From Neoroseomonas soli (lineage in GTDB: Bacteria; Pseudomonadota; Alphaproteobacteria; Acetobacterales; Acetobacteraceae): 64,000 bases of DNA. Below the pieces are notes generated by a model. The model was given only the letters and a program-made list of their open reading frames with translations. It was not told the origin of the DNA and did no database searches. A program made the translations under genes and the position numbers. Positions within the stretch are counted from its first letter, which is position 1, and each line of letters begins with the position of its first letter. Positions 24,147 through 31,791 of this stretch are shown one piece after another. The stretch lies in the NCBI RefSeq assembly GCF_018129065.1, contig NZ_JAAEDM010000013.1, positions 1 to 64,000 of the forward strand, written 5' to 3'.

Positions 24147-25679
24147 CTAGGAACCTCGTTGCCGGAGCAGCACGGCGATGATGCGCTGGCTCGGCGTGGC
24201 TGTTTCGACGCGGCGATCCATCATGCCCTCGGGAATGACCGGCGGGGCAATAGCGGTCGGCCCCGGCCGGGTGAAGACCCTGTAGACGAGCCAGGCATCG
24301 CGCTGCGGGGGATCGGTCGCGAAGTCCGGGTCGACGACCACGCGCGCGGCCGGGTCCTGACGGCGGAGGTAGTATTGCAGCGGAAGGGCGATGAAGGGCT
24401 CGAGGGCGACAACCTCCGGCGCAGCGCCCCCTTCCGCTGCCGCCCCCTGGATCGCGGCTGCGATGTCGCGCCATTGCAGCCTGGTGTCGGTGCCCTGCGC
24501 TGCGCCGGCGTAGGCCAGGACCGCCCAGCCGGCGATCGCCAGGCGCAATGCTGCAATCGCTACCGGCGGTGCGAAGCCGGCCAGACGCGACAGCGAGAGC
24601 GCGACCAGCGCGAAATAGGGAAGCGCGACCATCAGCAGGTGCCGCTCACCCCACAGGTTCTGCTTCGCGACGACGCTGAGCCCCGATGTCAGCGCGAGCG
24701 GCACCGCCACCATGCCCATCCAGAAGAAGACGCTGTCCGGACTGGCGATCCCGGGCTTCCCGACCCGGATCGCATGCAGCGCGGCCACGGCCGGAGCAAG
24801 AAGAAAGAGTGCGATGCCGAGCGTCGTCGCACGCGGGATGTCGATCACGCCATCGAGCCGCGCGAAGAGCCACGCGTAGTCCTGCAGGCCAGGTGGCGAG
24901 GTGCCCATCCAGGCGATCTGCGTCGTTGCCGCACCACCATCCTTGAGAATTCCCGCCGCAACGATCCCGACCCAAGGGAGGAACGCGATGCCGATCCCGA
25001 CCTGGGCGATGAGCAGGGTGCGCAACCCCCTTGCTCCGCCAAGCGTCCGGATTGCGAGTTGGGTCACCAGCACCAGGAAGCCCCAATAATGAACATGCAC
25101 CATCGCCACGCCCGAAGCCGCGTAGGCCAGCGCCTCCCGCCGGGATCCCGGCTCCATGCAGAGTCTCACGAAGAACAGCGTGTTCAGTGCCGACAGGACA
25201 TGGAAGAGCGAAAACATCCGCGCATACTGGGAATGGAAGATCAGCGCGTCGTTCACCGTGATCAGCAACAGCAGCAGGCCCAGATCCGCCATCCGGAGGC
25301 CGATCGCGCGCCCCAGGAAAACCGCGACGGCCGGGAGCGCCGCACCCGCCAGGGCCGAGATGATCCTGGGGTGGATATCGTCCTCGGGCGCCACGCCAAG
25401 ATAAACATGCAGCAACGCATAGTATCCCGGCGGATGTGACTTGTCCTCGGCGGCGGTGCGGATCAGGTGCACCCAGCTGTCATTGGCTGCAAGAACGCTG
25501 AAGACCTCGTCACCATCCAGGCTGAATAAGGAGATGCCGATCAGCCGGATCAGCAGCGCAAGCAGAAATACCCCGCCGGCAAGCGCCCAGGCCGTCCGCG
25601 CCGACATGCCGGAAGCAAGCGGGCCACCCGACGGCGTCGCATCCCCTCGCTCCCGGATACCCGCGCTCCGCGCCGACAT
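24147..25679 (-). CDS. Second GT39-type membrane glycosyltransferase
   Basis: A 510-residue polytopic membrane protein with the first-loop acidic motif LDGDEVFS (around residue 55), the KSHPPGYYALLH loop, and roughly a dozen hydrophobic segments; a soluble C-terminal domain of about 110 residues follows. It is only distantly similar to the neighbouring ArnT-like gene. GAGG about 9 bases before ATG 25679 supports that start; a second methionine 24 codons later is possible. Donor and acceptor are unknown. Confidence 0.72.
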   Translation of the reverse strand: MSARSAGIRERGDATPSGGPLASGMSARTAWALAGGVFLLALLIRLIGISLFSLDGDEVFSVLAANDSWVHLIRTAAEDKSHPPGYYALLHVYLGVAPEDDIHPRIISALAGAALPAVAVFLGRAIGLRMADLGLLLLLITVNDALIFHSQYARMFSLFHVLSALNTLFFVRLCMEPGSRREALAYAASGVAMVHVHYWGFLVLVTQLAIRTLGGARGLRTLLIAQVGIGIAFLPWVGIVAAGILKDGGAATTQIAWMGTSPPGLQDYAWLFARLDGVIDIPRATTLGIALFLLAPAVAALHAIRVGKPGIASPDSVFFWMGMVAVPLALTSGLSVVAKQNLWGERHLLMVALPYFALVALSLSRLAGFAPPVAIAALRLAIAGWAVLAYAGAAQGTDTRLQWRDIAAAIQGAAAEGGAAPEVVALEPFIALPLQYYLRRQDPAARVVVDPDFATDPPQRDAWLVYRVFTRPGPTAIAPPVIPEGMMDRRVETATPSQRIIAVLLRQRGS

Positions 25680-26180
25680 CGATATCGCCTCGCCTCTTCC
25701 ACAACCGCATTGCGCGGGTCCGAACCGTCCTACGGCGGCTGATTTCGAAACAATCCGGCCCGATTGTCCAAGTCTTCTTGTCGGGCGCGTGCCGCACCGT
25801 CGCGGACGTCTCGACATATGCTCCGCAAGGCCGCCGGGACATTGCCGGTGCACCCTCGAAAGCGCCGGTTCGGCAAGGAGCGGCGTGCCGGCTGCTCGGG
25901 CAGGCCGGCCGGATCACGACCGGCAGTCCGATCACGGCCGGGTCGTGCCGCAGGCGCCAACCGTGCTTCGCATCCAGGCCTGGCTACAGGGAGATCCCGC
26001 GGCCCTTCGCCCGGTGCTCCGGCCCGCGGGACCGATCATCGGCCGGGACACGGCCCCGGCGGCAGCCCCACCGCCTTCATCCGTGACCTGACGATGGGGC
26101 TGCGGAAGAGATGCCCGGGGGGAAGGACAGAGCGTCGCCCCTCCCCCGCGGAGTCGTGTGGATGTTCGTGCCCGTCGCCG
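25680..26180. other. 500-base intergenic region without a supported gene
   Basis: Between the GT39-type gene and the convergently placed end of the NIPSNAP gene. Short open frames exist on both strands but none has a good start, domain or consistent codon bias. The part from about 25700 to 25790 is less GC-rich than the surroundings and could hold the promoter of the glycosyltransferase gene. No terminator-like hairpin or RNA gene was recognised. Confidence 0.5.
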
Positions 26181-26867
26181 TCACTTCACCACGGAGAACG
26201 GCGCCGGCTTCAGCGCCATGACGGTCTGCTGCTTCAGCGCGCCGAGCCCGCCGACCGTCTTCATGAAGTCCTGCCACTGCGGGTCGTTCGCCATCGCCGA
26301 GCGGCGGCGGTCGCGATCGCCGAAGCCCTCGTAGAGCCAGCAGAAGACGACCTGGTTGATCGGCCCGATCTCGGTCACGCCGAACATCAGCAGCTGGCCG
26401 AGCAGCCGCTTCTGCACCGCCAGGCCGATCTCCTCATAGGCCTTGAGCCAGAGGTGCATCTTGCCCGGATGGAAATCATAGGTGCGGTGATCGACGACCA
26501 TGCCGGTGCCGCCGATCTCGCGCTTGAACGAAAAACCCTTCGCCGAGGTGATGGGTGAAAAGGAAGTCGGCTTGAGGAACTTCACCTCCTGGCTCGCCAG
26601 CGCGCCCGAGGCGGCGGAACGCTTGCGGAACTCCTGCCATTCCGGATCGGCTTCCCGCGCGGCCAGCCCGGCCTCGCGCGCGTCGATGTCGTCCCAGCCA
26701 CGCATGAAGACGAAGCGGTTGATGGTGCCGACCTCGGCGAGGAAAGCGCCGAGCGAAACCGCCCCTGTGGTGCGGGCCGAGGCAGGGCCGCCGAGTTCCT
26801 TGTAGGCCTCGAGCCAGACCGGCAGCTTGCCGGGGTGAAAGGTGTACTGCCGGTGTTCGATGTACAT
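26181..26867 (-). CDS. Tandem NIPSNAP-family protein
   Basis: A 228-residue protein made of two NIPSNAP (ferredoxin-like, dimeric alpha-beta barrel) repeats: each opens with a related block (EHRQYTFHPGKLPVWLEAY and DHRTYDFHPGKMHLWLKAY) and continues with an INRFVFMRGWDD or INQVVFCWLYEG strand. Most bacterial NIPSNAPs are single domains of about 105 residues, so this is an internal duplication. The family has no settled function. It is 64 bases downstream of the alcohol dehydrogenase on the same strand. Confidence 0.8.
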   Translation of the reverse strand: MYIEHRQYTFHPGKLPVWLEAYKELGGPASARTTGAVSLGAFLAEVGTINRFVFMRGWDDIDAREAGLAAREADPEWQEFRKRSAASGALASQEVKFLKPTSFSPITSAKGFSFKREIGGTGMVVDHRTYDFHPGKMHLWLKAYEEIGLAVQKRLLGQLLMFGVTEIGPINQVVFCWLYEGFGDRDRRRSAMANDPQWQDFMKTVGGLGALKQQTVMALKPAPFSVVK

Positions 26868-26931
26868 GGCGTTTCCTTTGAATCGCGGGCGCCGCACCTT
26901 CGGCCGTGCGGCGCCACGGCGCAACGGGGGG

Positions 26932-27996
26932 TCAGGCGGCGGGCAGGATCACGCCCTTCCCCGTGGTCTGCTGGTCAAAGAGGCGATAGGCCTCCTCCGC
27001 CTGGTCGAGCCGCCAGCGATGCGTGAACAGCCTGTCCACCGGGATGTTGCGCTCCGCGACGTAGCGCGCGCATTCGAGCTGCCCGACGGTGGAGAAGGTC
27101 CAGGACCCGATCAGCGTCACCTGCCGGCGCAACAGGTCGGGGCTGACGTCGAGGGTGACGTCGCCACCCTCCCCCACGAAGCAGGCCTTGCCCCAGGTGC
27201 GCACGCACTGCACCGCCTGGCGACGCGCGAGCGGGTTCGACGACGCGTCGATCGAGGCATGCGCGCCGAGGCCGTGCGTCGCCGCCTTGATCGCGCCGAG
27301 CACGTCATTGGTCTCGGCCGGGTTGATCAGCAGGTCGGCGCCGAATTCCTTCGCGCGCTCCAGGCGTTCGGGCGAGGTGTCCAGTGCGATCACCCTCGCG
27401 CCCATCCTCGCCGCGAGCAGCGTCGCCGACAGCCCCACCGGCCCCTGCCCGAACACGGCGATGGTCTGGTCGCCGGTGAGGCCGAGCCGTTGCAGCGCGC
27501 CCCAGGCCGTGCCCGTGCCGCAGGAGATCGCCGCGCCGGTCTCGAACGAGAGTTCCTCCGGCAGTTCCACCAGCGTGCGCGCCGGGCATTTCAGGTAGCG
27601 GGCATGGCCGCCATGGCCGGTGACGCCATAGACCTCCTTCACGCCCTCGACGCAAAGCTGCATCCAACCGGTGTTGCAGTGGGGGCAGACGCCGCAGCCG
27701 CGGTAGTGGTGCTGCATCGCCCGCATGCCGATCCAGGCCTGGTTGGACGCGACGCCCTGCCCGACGGCGACGACCACGCCGCAGGGCTCGTGCCCGGCGA
27801 TGATCGGCCCGGAGGTGGCGCCGAGGCCAAGCGCCGCGGTCCGCCCCGGCCCGCCCGGAGCGCGGTAGAACTTGAGGTCGCTGCCACACATGCCGGAGGC
27901 GCGGATCTCCAGCACCACCTCCCCCGGACCCGGCGTCGGGTCGGGGAAATCCATCAGTTCGAGCTTCCGGTCCCCGGTAAAGACGACACCCTTCAT
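26932..27996 (-). CDS. Zinc-dependent alcohol dehydrogenase (MDR family)
   Basis: A 354-residue medium-chain dehydrogenase. Catalytic zinc ligands appear in GMCGSDLK and GHEPCG; the structural zinc loop has four cysteines (GCGVCPHCNTGWMQLC); the NAD motif is FGQGPVGLSATLL. AAGGAGG lies 7 bases before ATG 27996, an unusually strong ribosome site. The pairing with a NIPSNAP gene suggests a degradative pathway, but the substrate is unclear. Confidence 0.84.
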   Translation of the reverse strand: MKGVVFTGDRKLELMDFPDPTPGPGEVVLEIRASGMCGSDLKFYRAPGGPGRTAALGLGATSGPIIAGHEPCGVVVAVGQGVASNQAWIGMRAMQHHYRGCGVCPHCNTGWMQLCVEGVKEVYGVTGHGGHARYLKCPARTLVELPEELSFETGAAISCGTGTAWGALQRLGLTGDQTIAVFGQGPVGLSATLLAARMGARVIALDTSPERLERAKEFGADLLINPAETNDVLGAIKAATHGLGAHASIDASSNPLARRQAVQCVRTWGKACFVGEGGDVTLDVSPDLLRRQVTLIGSWTFSTVGQLECARYVAERNIPVDRLFTHRWRLDQAEEAYRLFDQQTTGKGVILPAA

Positions 27997-28078
27997 GTGC
28001 GTTCCTCCTTGGTTCGGAGCGAAGCACCGGGCCGGCAGGTGGTCCAGGGATCGATTTTTTTGCTGCATTGCAACGGAA

Positions 28079-28092
28079 TTGACTTGGCGCAA
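28079..28092. promoter_or_regulatory. FNR/FixK-like half-palindrome upstream of the fabI-pta-ack operon
   Basis: TTGACTTGGCGCAA matches 8 of the 10 informative positions of the TTGAY-N4-RTCAA box bound by FNR, FixK and related regulators: the left half is perfect and the right half is 3 of 5. It lies about 57 bases before the fabI start, also within reach of the divergent alcohol dehydrogenase promoter. TTGACT could alternatively be a -35 element. Confidence 0.35.
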
Positions 28093-28102
28093 CACGCGCG
28101 AT

Positions 28103-28116
28103 CTGCCCTAGGTCAA
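28103..28116. promoter_or_regulatory. Second FNR/FixK-like box upstream of fabI
   Basis: CTGCCCTAGGTCAA differs from the palindrome TTGACCTAGGTCAA at only two positions, giving 8 of 10 informative matches to TTGAY-N4-RTCAA with a perfect right half. Together with the box 11 bases upstream it suggests low-oxygen or redox control of the acetate-kinase operon. Seen by eye only. Confidence 0.38.
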
Positions 28117-28148
28117 GCATATTCCAGGATCCGCACCATGCGGCGGAC

Positions 28149-28997
28149 ATGGAAGCAGGGAGCAGCCGCTTGACCCCCGACACCCGCCCGCGTGACCCGC
28201 TGCCCATCGTCTGGGACCCCGACAGCCGCGTCGGCGACATGCTCAAGGGCAAGCGCGGCTTGGTCGTCGGCGTCGCGAACGCCGATTCGATCGCCTATGG
28301 CTGCGCGGTGAAGCTGCGCGCCTTCGGCGCCGAGCTCGCCATGACCTACCTGAACGAGAGGGCGGAAAAGCACGTCCGCCCGCTCGCGGAGCAACTCCAG
28401 GCGCAGATCGTCGCCCCGCTCGACGTGCAGCAGCCCGGCCAGATCGAAGCGCTGTTCGAGCGCATCGCGACGGAATGGGGGCGGCTCGACTTCCTCATCC
28501 ACTCCATCGCCTTCGCCCCGCGGGAAGACCTGCACGGCCGCGTGGTGGACTGCTCGGCCGAGGGCTTCGCCCAGGCCATGCACGTCTCCTGCTGGTCCTT
28601 CCTGCGCATGGCGAAGCTCGCGGAGCCGCTGATGACCCAGGGCGGCGTGCTGGCAGCCATGTCCTACTATGGCGCGGACAAGGTCGTCGGGAACTACAAC
28701 GTCATGGGGCCGGTCAAGGCGGCTCTCGAGGCTTCGGTGCGCTACATGGCGGATGAGCTGGGAGAGAAGGGCATCCGCGTCTTCGCCGTCTCGCCCGGCC
28801 CGCTCAGGACCCGCGCCGCAAGCGGCATCGCCCAGTTCGACGAGCTGGTGCAGATGGCGCAGGAACGCGCGCCGCAGCATCGCCTGGTGGACATCGCGGA
28901 GGTCGGGCGCGTCGTCTCCTTCCTGGTGGGCGGCGCCTCCTCCGGCATGACCGGCGACACGATCTACGTGGACGCCGGCCTGCACAACGTGGCGTGA
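28149..28997 (+). CDS. fabI: Enoyl-[acyl-carrier-protein] reductase-like protein (FabI)
   Basis: NADH-dependent reductase of the last step of fatty-acid elongation. The 282-residue protein has GVANADSIAYGCA in the cofactor loop, HSIAFAPRED and the catalytic Tyr-X6-Lys as YNVMGPVK (Tyr183, Lys190). About 30 residues precede the usual FabI start; TTG at about 28170, preceded by GGGAG, is an alternative. It heads an operon with phosphotransacetylase and acetate kinase rather than fatty-acid genes, so it is probably a second, specialised FabI. An orfA-pta-ackA-fabI operon under phosphate control is known from Sinorhizobium meliloti (recalled, not checked here). Confidence 0.86.
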   Translation: MEAGSSRLTPDTRPRDPLPIVWDPDSRVGDMLKGKRGLVVGVANADSIAYGCAVKLRAFGAELAMTYLNERAEKHVRPLAEQLQAQIVAPLDVQQPGQIEALFERIATEWGRLDFLIHSIAFAPREDLHGRVVDCSAEGFAQAMHVSCWSFLRMAKLAEPLMTQGGVLAAMSYYGADKVVGNYNVMGPVKAALEASVRYMADELGEKGIRVFAVSPGPLRTRAASGIAQFDELVQMAQERAPQHRLVDIAEVGRVVSFLVGGASSGMTGDTIYVDAGLHNVA

Positions 28998-29002
28998 CCG
29001 CG

Positions 29003-29131
29003 ATGCGCAAGCCCCTGTCCACGGCCGAGGCAGCCGAACGCGTGCCCGATGGCGCGACGGTCGGGCAGATCCTCGCGGCCACCGCCACCACCCTGACCAT
29101 TCCCGACACCGCGCCGGAGACGAAACCGTGA
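29003..29131 (+). CDS. 42-codon ORF between fabI and the MaoC-Pta fusion
   Basis: A possible small protein of 42 residues starting 5 bases after the fabI stop; its TGA overlaps the GTG start of the next gene. Codon third positions are GC-rich as in real genes. The segment LSTAEAAERVPDGATV resembles the N terminus of family I CoA-transferases, so it could be a relic of one, or a coupling leader peptide. No ribosome site is obvious. Confidence 0.4.
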   Translation: MRKPLSTAEAAERVPDGATVGQILAATATTLTIPDTAPETKP

Positions 29132-30546
29132 CGATCACCGCCCCTGCCCTCGTCGGGCGCTCCTGGGACGACATCAAGGAAGGCGAGAGCGCGAGCATCA
29201 CCCGCGTCTGCACGCCGAACGACCTGGTCGTCTTCGCCCATGCCTCGGGCAACCTGAACCCCGTCCACCTGCCAGGCGAGGCTGAGCAGGAAACCGGCCG
29301 CGCGCCGGTCGCGCCGGCCATGTGGTGCGGCTCGCTCTTCTCCGCCGTGTTCGGCAACAGGCTGCCGGGTCCGGGCACGGTCTATCGCTACCAGGACCTG
29401 CGCTTCCATGCGCGCGTCGAGGCCGGGGACGCGGTGGTGGCGACGGTGCGGGTGCGCGAGAAGCTGCCGGGCAACCTGCTGATCATGGACTGCCGGCTGG
29501 AGAAGGCGGACGGCACCGTGGTCTGCACCGGCACGGCGGAGATCAGCCCGCCGCTGACGCGCCTCGTGACCGATGGCGTCATCATCCCGGAACTCACCCT
29601 CGTCCGGCGCGGCAAGTTCTCCCGCCTGCTAGCCGCCTGCCGCGGCATCCCGCCGATGCCGACCGCCATCGCCGCGCCGACCGACGAGAATTCCCTCGGC
29701 GGCGCCTGGGAGGCGACGAAGGAAGGGCTGATCGAGCCCATCCTCGTCGGCCCCGAGGCGATGATCCGCGCCGAGGCGGAGAAGCTCGGCTGGGATCTCG
29801 CCGGCGTCGCGATCGAGAACGTCGCCGAGGTCCACGATGCGCCCGCCCGCGCCGTCTGCCTGGTCCACGAAGGCAAGGCCGAGGCGGTGATGAAGGGCAA
29901 CATCCACTCGGACGAGGTGCTGCGCCACGTCACCAAATCCGACGGCGGCCTGCGCGCGGGGCGGCGCATCAGCCACTGCTTCGTGCTCGACATCCCCGGG
30001 CACGAAGGGCTGATGATCATCACCGACGCGGCGATCAACATCCTGCCCGACCTGGCGACCAAGGCCGACATCGTGCAGAACGCGATCGACCTCGCGCGGG
30101 CGATCGGCATCCGGGAACCGCGCGTCGGCATCCTCTCGGCGGTCGAGACGATCAATCCGGCCATCCCTTCCACCATCGACGCCGCCGCGCTCGCCAAGAT
30201 GGCCGAGCGGGGGCAGATAACGGGCGGGCTGGTGGACGGCCCGCTCGCCATGGACAACGCGGTCGACCTGGAGGCGGCGCGGACCAAGGGCATCCATTCG
30301 ACGGTCGCCGGCCGCGCGGACGTGCTGGTGGCGCCGAACCTGGAAGCGGGGAACATGCTGGCGAAGCAGCTCGTCTTCCTCTCGCAGGCGGATACGGGCG
30401 GGATCGTGACGGGCGCCAAGGTGCCGGTGATGCTGACCAGCCGCGCCGACGACGAGCATGCGCGGCTGATGTCGGCGGCGCTGGCCGTGCTCTACGGGCA
30501 CTGGCGGCGCACCGGGAAGTGCCTGGTGCCGGAGCTCGGCGCATGA
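29128..30546 (+). CDS. Bifunctional enoyl-CoA hydratase (MaoC) / phosphate acyltransferase (Pta)
   Basis: A 472-residue fusion. Residues 1-150 are a MaoC hot-dog hydratase domain (FAHASGNLNPVHL contains the Asp/Asn-His type site); residues 165-472 are a phosphate acetyl/butyryltransferase domain with EAVMKGNIHSDEVLRHV and AAINILPDLATKADI. The Pta half converts acyl-CoA to acyl phosphate, the substrate of the acetate kinase encoded next. Such fusions are known in alpha- and betaproteobacteria. GTG start 29128 and the stop at 30546 both overlap neighbouring genes. Confidence 0.88.
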   Translation: MTITAPALVGRSWDDIKEGESASITRVCTPNDLVVFAHASGNLNPVHLPGEAEQETGRAPVAPAMWCGSLFSAVFGNRLPGPGTVYRYQDLRFHARVEAGDAVVATVRVREKLPGNLLIMDCRLEKADGTVVCTGTAEISPPLTRLVTDGVIIPELTLVRRGKFSRLLAACRGIPPMPTAIAAPTDENSLGGAWEATKEGLIEPILVGPEAMIRAEAEKLGWDLAGVAIENVAEVHDAPARAVCLVHEGKAEAVMKGNIHSDEVLRHVTKSDGGLRAGRRISHCFVLDIPGHEGLMIITDAAINILPDLATKADIVQNAIDLARAIGIREPRVGILSAVETINPAIPSTIDAAALAKMAERGQITGGLVDGPLAMDNAVDLEAARTKGIHSTVAGRADVLVAPNLEAGNMLAKQLVFLSQADTGGIVTGAKVPVMLTSRADDEHARLMSAALAVLYGHWRRTGKCLVPELGA

Positions 30547-31739
30547 TGACCGACGCGATCCTCGTCCTCAACGCCGGTTCCTCCTCCATCAAGTTCGAGC
30601 TCTTCTCGGTCAACGGCGACGATCCCGAATCGCGGCTCGAAGGCCAGATGGAGGGCATCGGCGCCTCGCCCCGCCTGATCGCGCGCGACGCGCGGCGTCA
30701 GGTTCTGGCTGACCATCGCTGGGCCGGTCCGGATGTCGCGGACCATGCGACGGCGCTGCGGGTGATGGGGCAGGAACTCGCCCCGGCCGTCGAGGGCTAC
30801 AGGATCGTCGCGGTCGGGCACCGCGTGGTCCATGGCGGGCCGGATTTCGCCGCCCCCGTCATCGTGGACGACGGGATGATGGACAGGCTGCGCGCCCTCG
30901 CGCCGCTGGCCCCGCTGCACCAGCCGCACAACCTGGCCGGCATCGCCGCCGCGCGCGCGGCACTGCCCGGCGTGCCGCAGGTCGCCTGCTTCGACACGTC
31001 CTTCCACCGCACCCATGCCTGGGAAGCGGACACCTTCGCCCTGCCGCCGGAATTCTACGACCGCGGCATCCGGCGCTACGGCTTCCACGGCCTGTCCTAC
31101 GAATACATCGCCGCGAACCTTGCCGAGGAGGAGCCTGCCCTGGCGGCCGGGCGCGTGGTGGTGGCGCATCTCGGCAACGGGTCCTCGCTCTGCGCCATCC
31201 GCAACGGGCGCAGCGTGGACAGCACCATGGGCTTCACCGCGCTGGACGGTGTGCCGATGGGCACGCGCTGCGGGCAGATCGATCCGGGCGTGCTGCTGCA
31301 CCTGATGCAGGCCGAGGGCATGGACGCCGCCGCGCTGCAGAAGCTGCTCTACGGCAATGCGGGGCTGAAGGGCATGTCCGGCATCAGCCAGGACGTGCGG
31401 GACCTGGAGGCCAGCGGCGAGCCGCGCGCGGCCGGCGCCCTCGCCTACTACGTCTGGCGCGTGCGGCGGGAGATCGGCGCGCTGGCCGCCGCCCTGGGCG
31501 GAATCGACGCCCTCGTCTTCACTGCCGGGATCGGGGAGAACGCCCGCAACCTCCGGGCGCGGATCTGCGACGGACTCGACTTCCTCGGCATCGCCGTGGA
31601 CCCGGAGCGAAACGCCGCCAATGCCCCGGAAATCTCGTCTCCCGGGGCGCGGACGCGGGTGCTGGTCCGGCCGACCGACGAGGAAGGCATGATCGCCCGG
31701 CACGTCCTGGCTTTGTTGCAGCGCAGCCAAAACGCTTGA
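30543..31739 (+). CDS. ackA: Acetate/propionate kinase
   Basis: Transfers phosphate from acyl phosphate to ADP (or the reverse). The 398-residue protein carries NAGSSSIKFELF at the N terminus, HRVVHGG, FDTSFH (catalytic Asp), HLGNGSSLCAI and FTAGIGEN, the ASKHA-family acetate kinase signature set. It overlaps the Pta fusion by 4 bases. With Pta it forms an acyl-CoA to acid plus ATP route, or an acetate-assimilation route. Confidence 0.93.
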   Translation: MMTDAILVLNAGSSSIKFELFSVNGDDPESRLEGQMEGIGASPRLIARDARRQVLADHRWAGPDVADHATALRVMGQELAPAVEGYRIVAVGHRVVHGGPDFAAPVIVDDGMMDRLRALAPLAPLHQPHNLAGIAAARAALPGVPQVACFDTSFHRTHAWEADTFALPPEFYDRGIRRYGFHGLSYEYIAANLAEEEPALAAGRVVVAHLGNGSSLCAIRNGRSVDSTMGFTALDGVPMGTRCGQIDPGVLLHLMQAEGMDAAALQKLLYGNAGLKGMSGISQDVRDLEASGEPRAAGALAYYVWRVRREIGALAAALGGIDALVFTAGIGENARNLRARICDGLDFLGIAVDPERNAANAPEISSPGARTRVLVRPTDEEGMIARHVLALLQRSQNA

Positions 31740-31791
31740 ACCGGCCCGCCCGGCAGCGCAGAAACCGCCTGAACCAGGGAGAGTCCCACCC

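Noticed and set aside
25441-26091. A 216-codon plus-strand open frame over the 25.7-26.2 kb gap
   Set aside because: It begins antisense to the glycosyltransferase gene, has no recognisable domain and no ribosome site.
28054-28060. Run of seven T as a terminator U-tract
   Set aside because: There is no GC-rich stem directly before it on either strand; it lies in a divergent promoter region.
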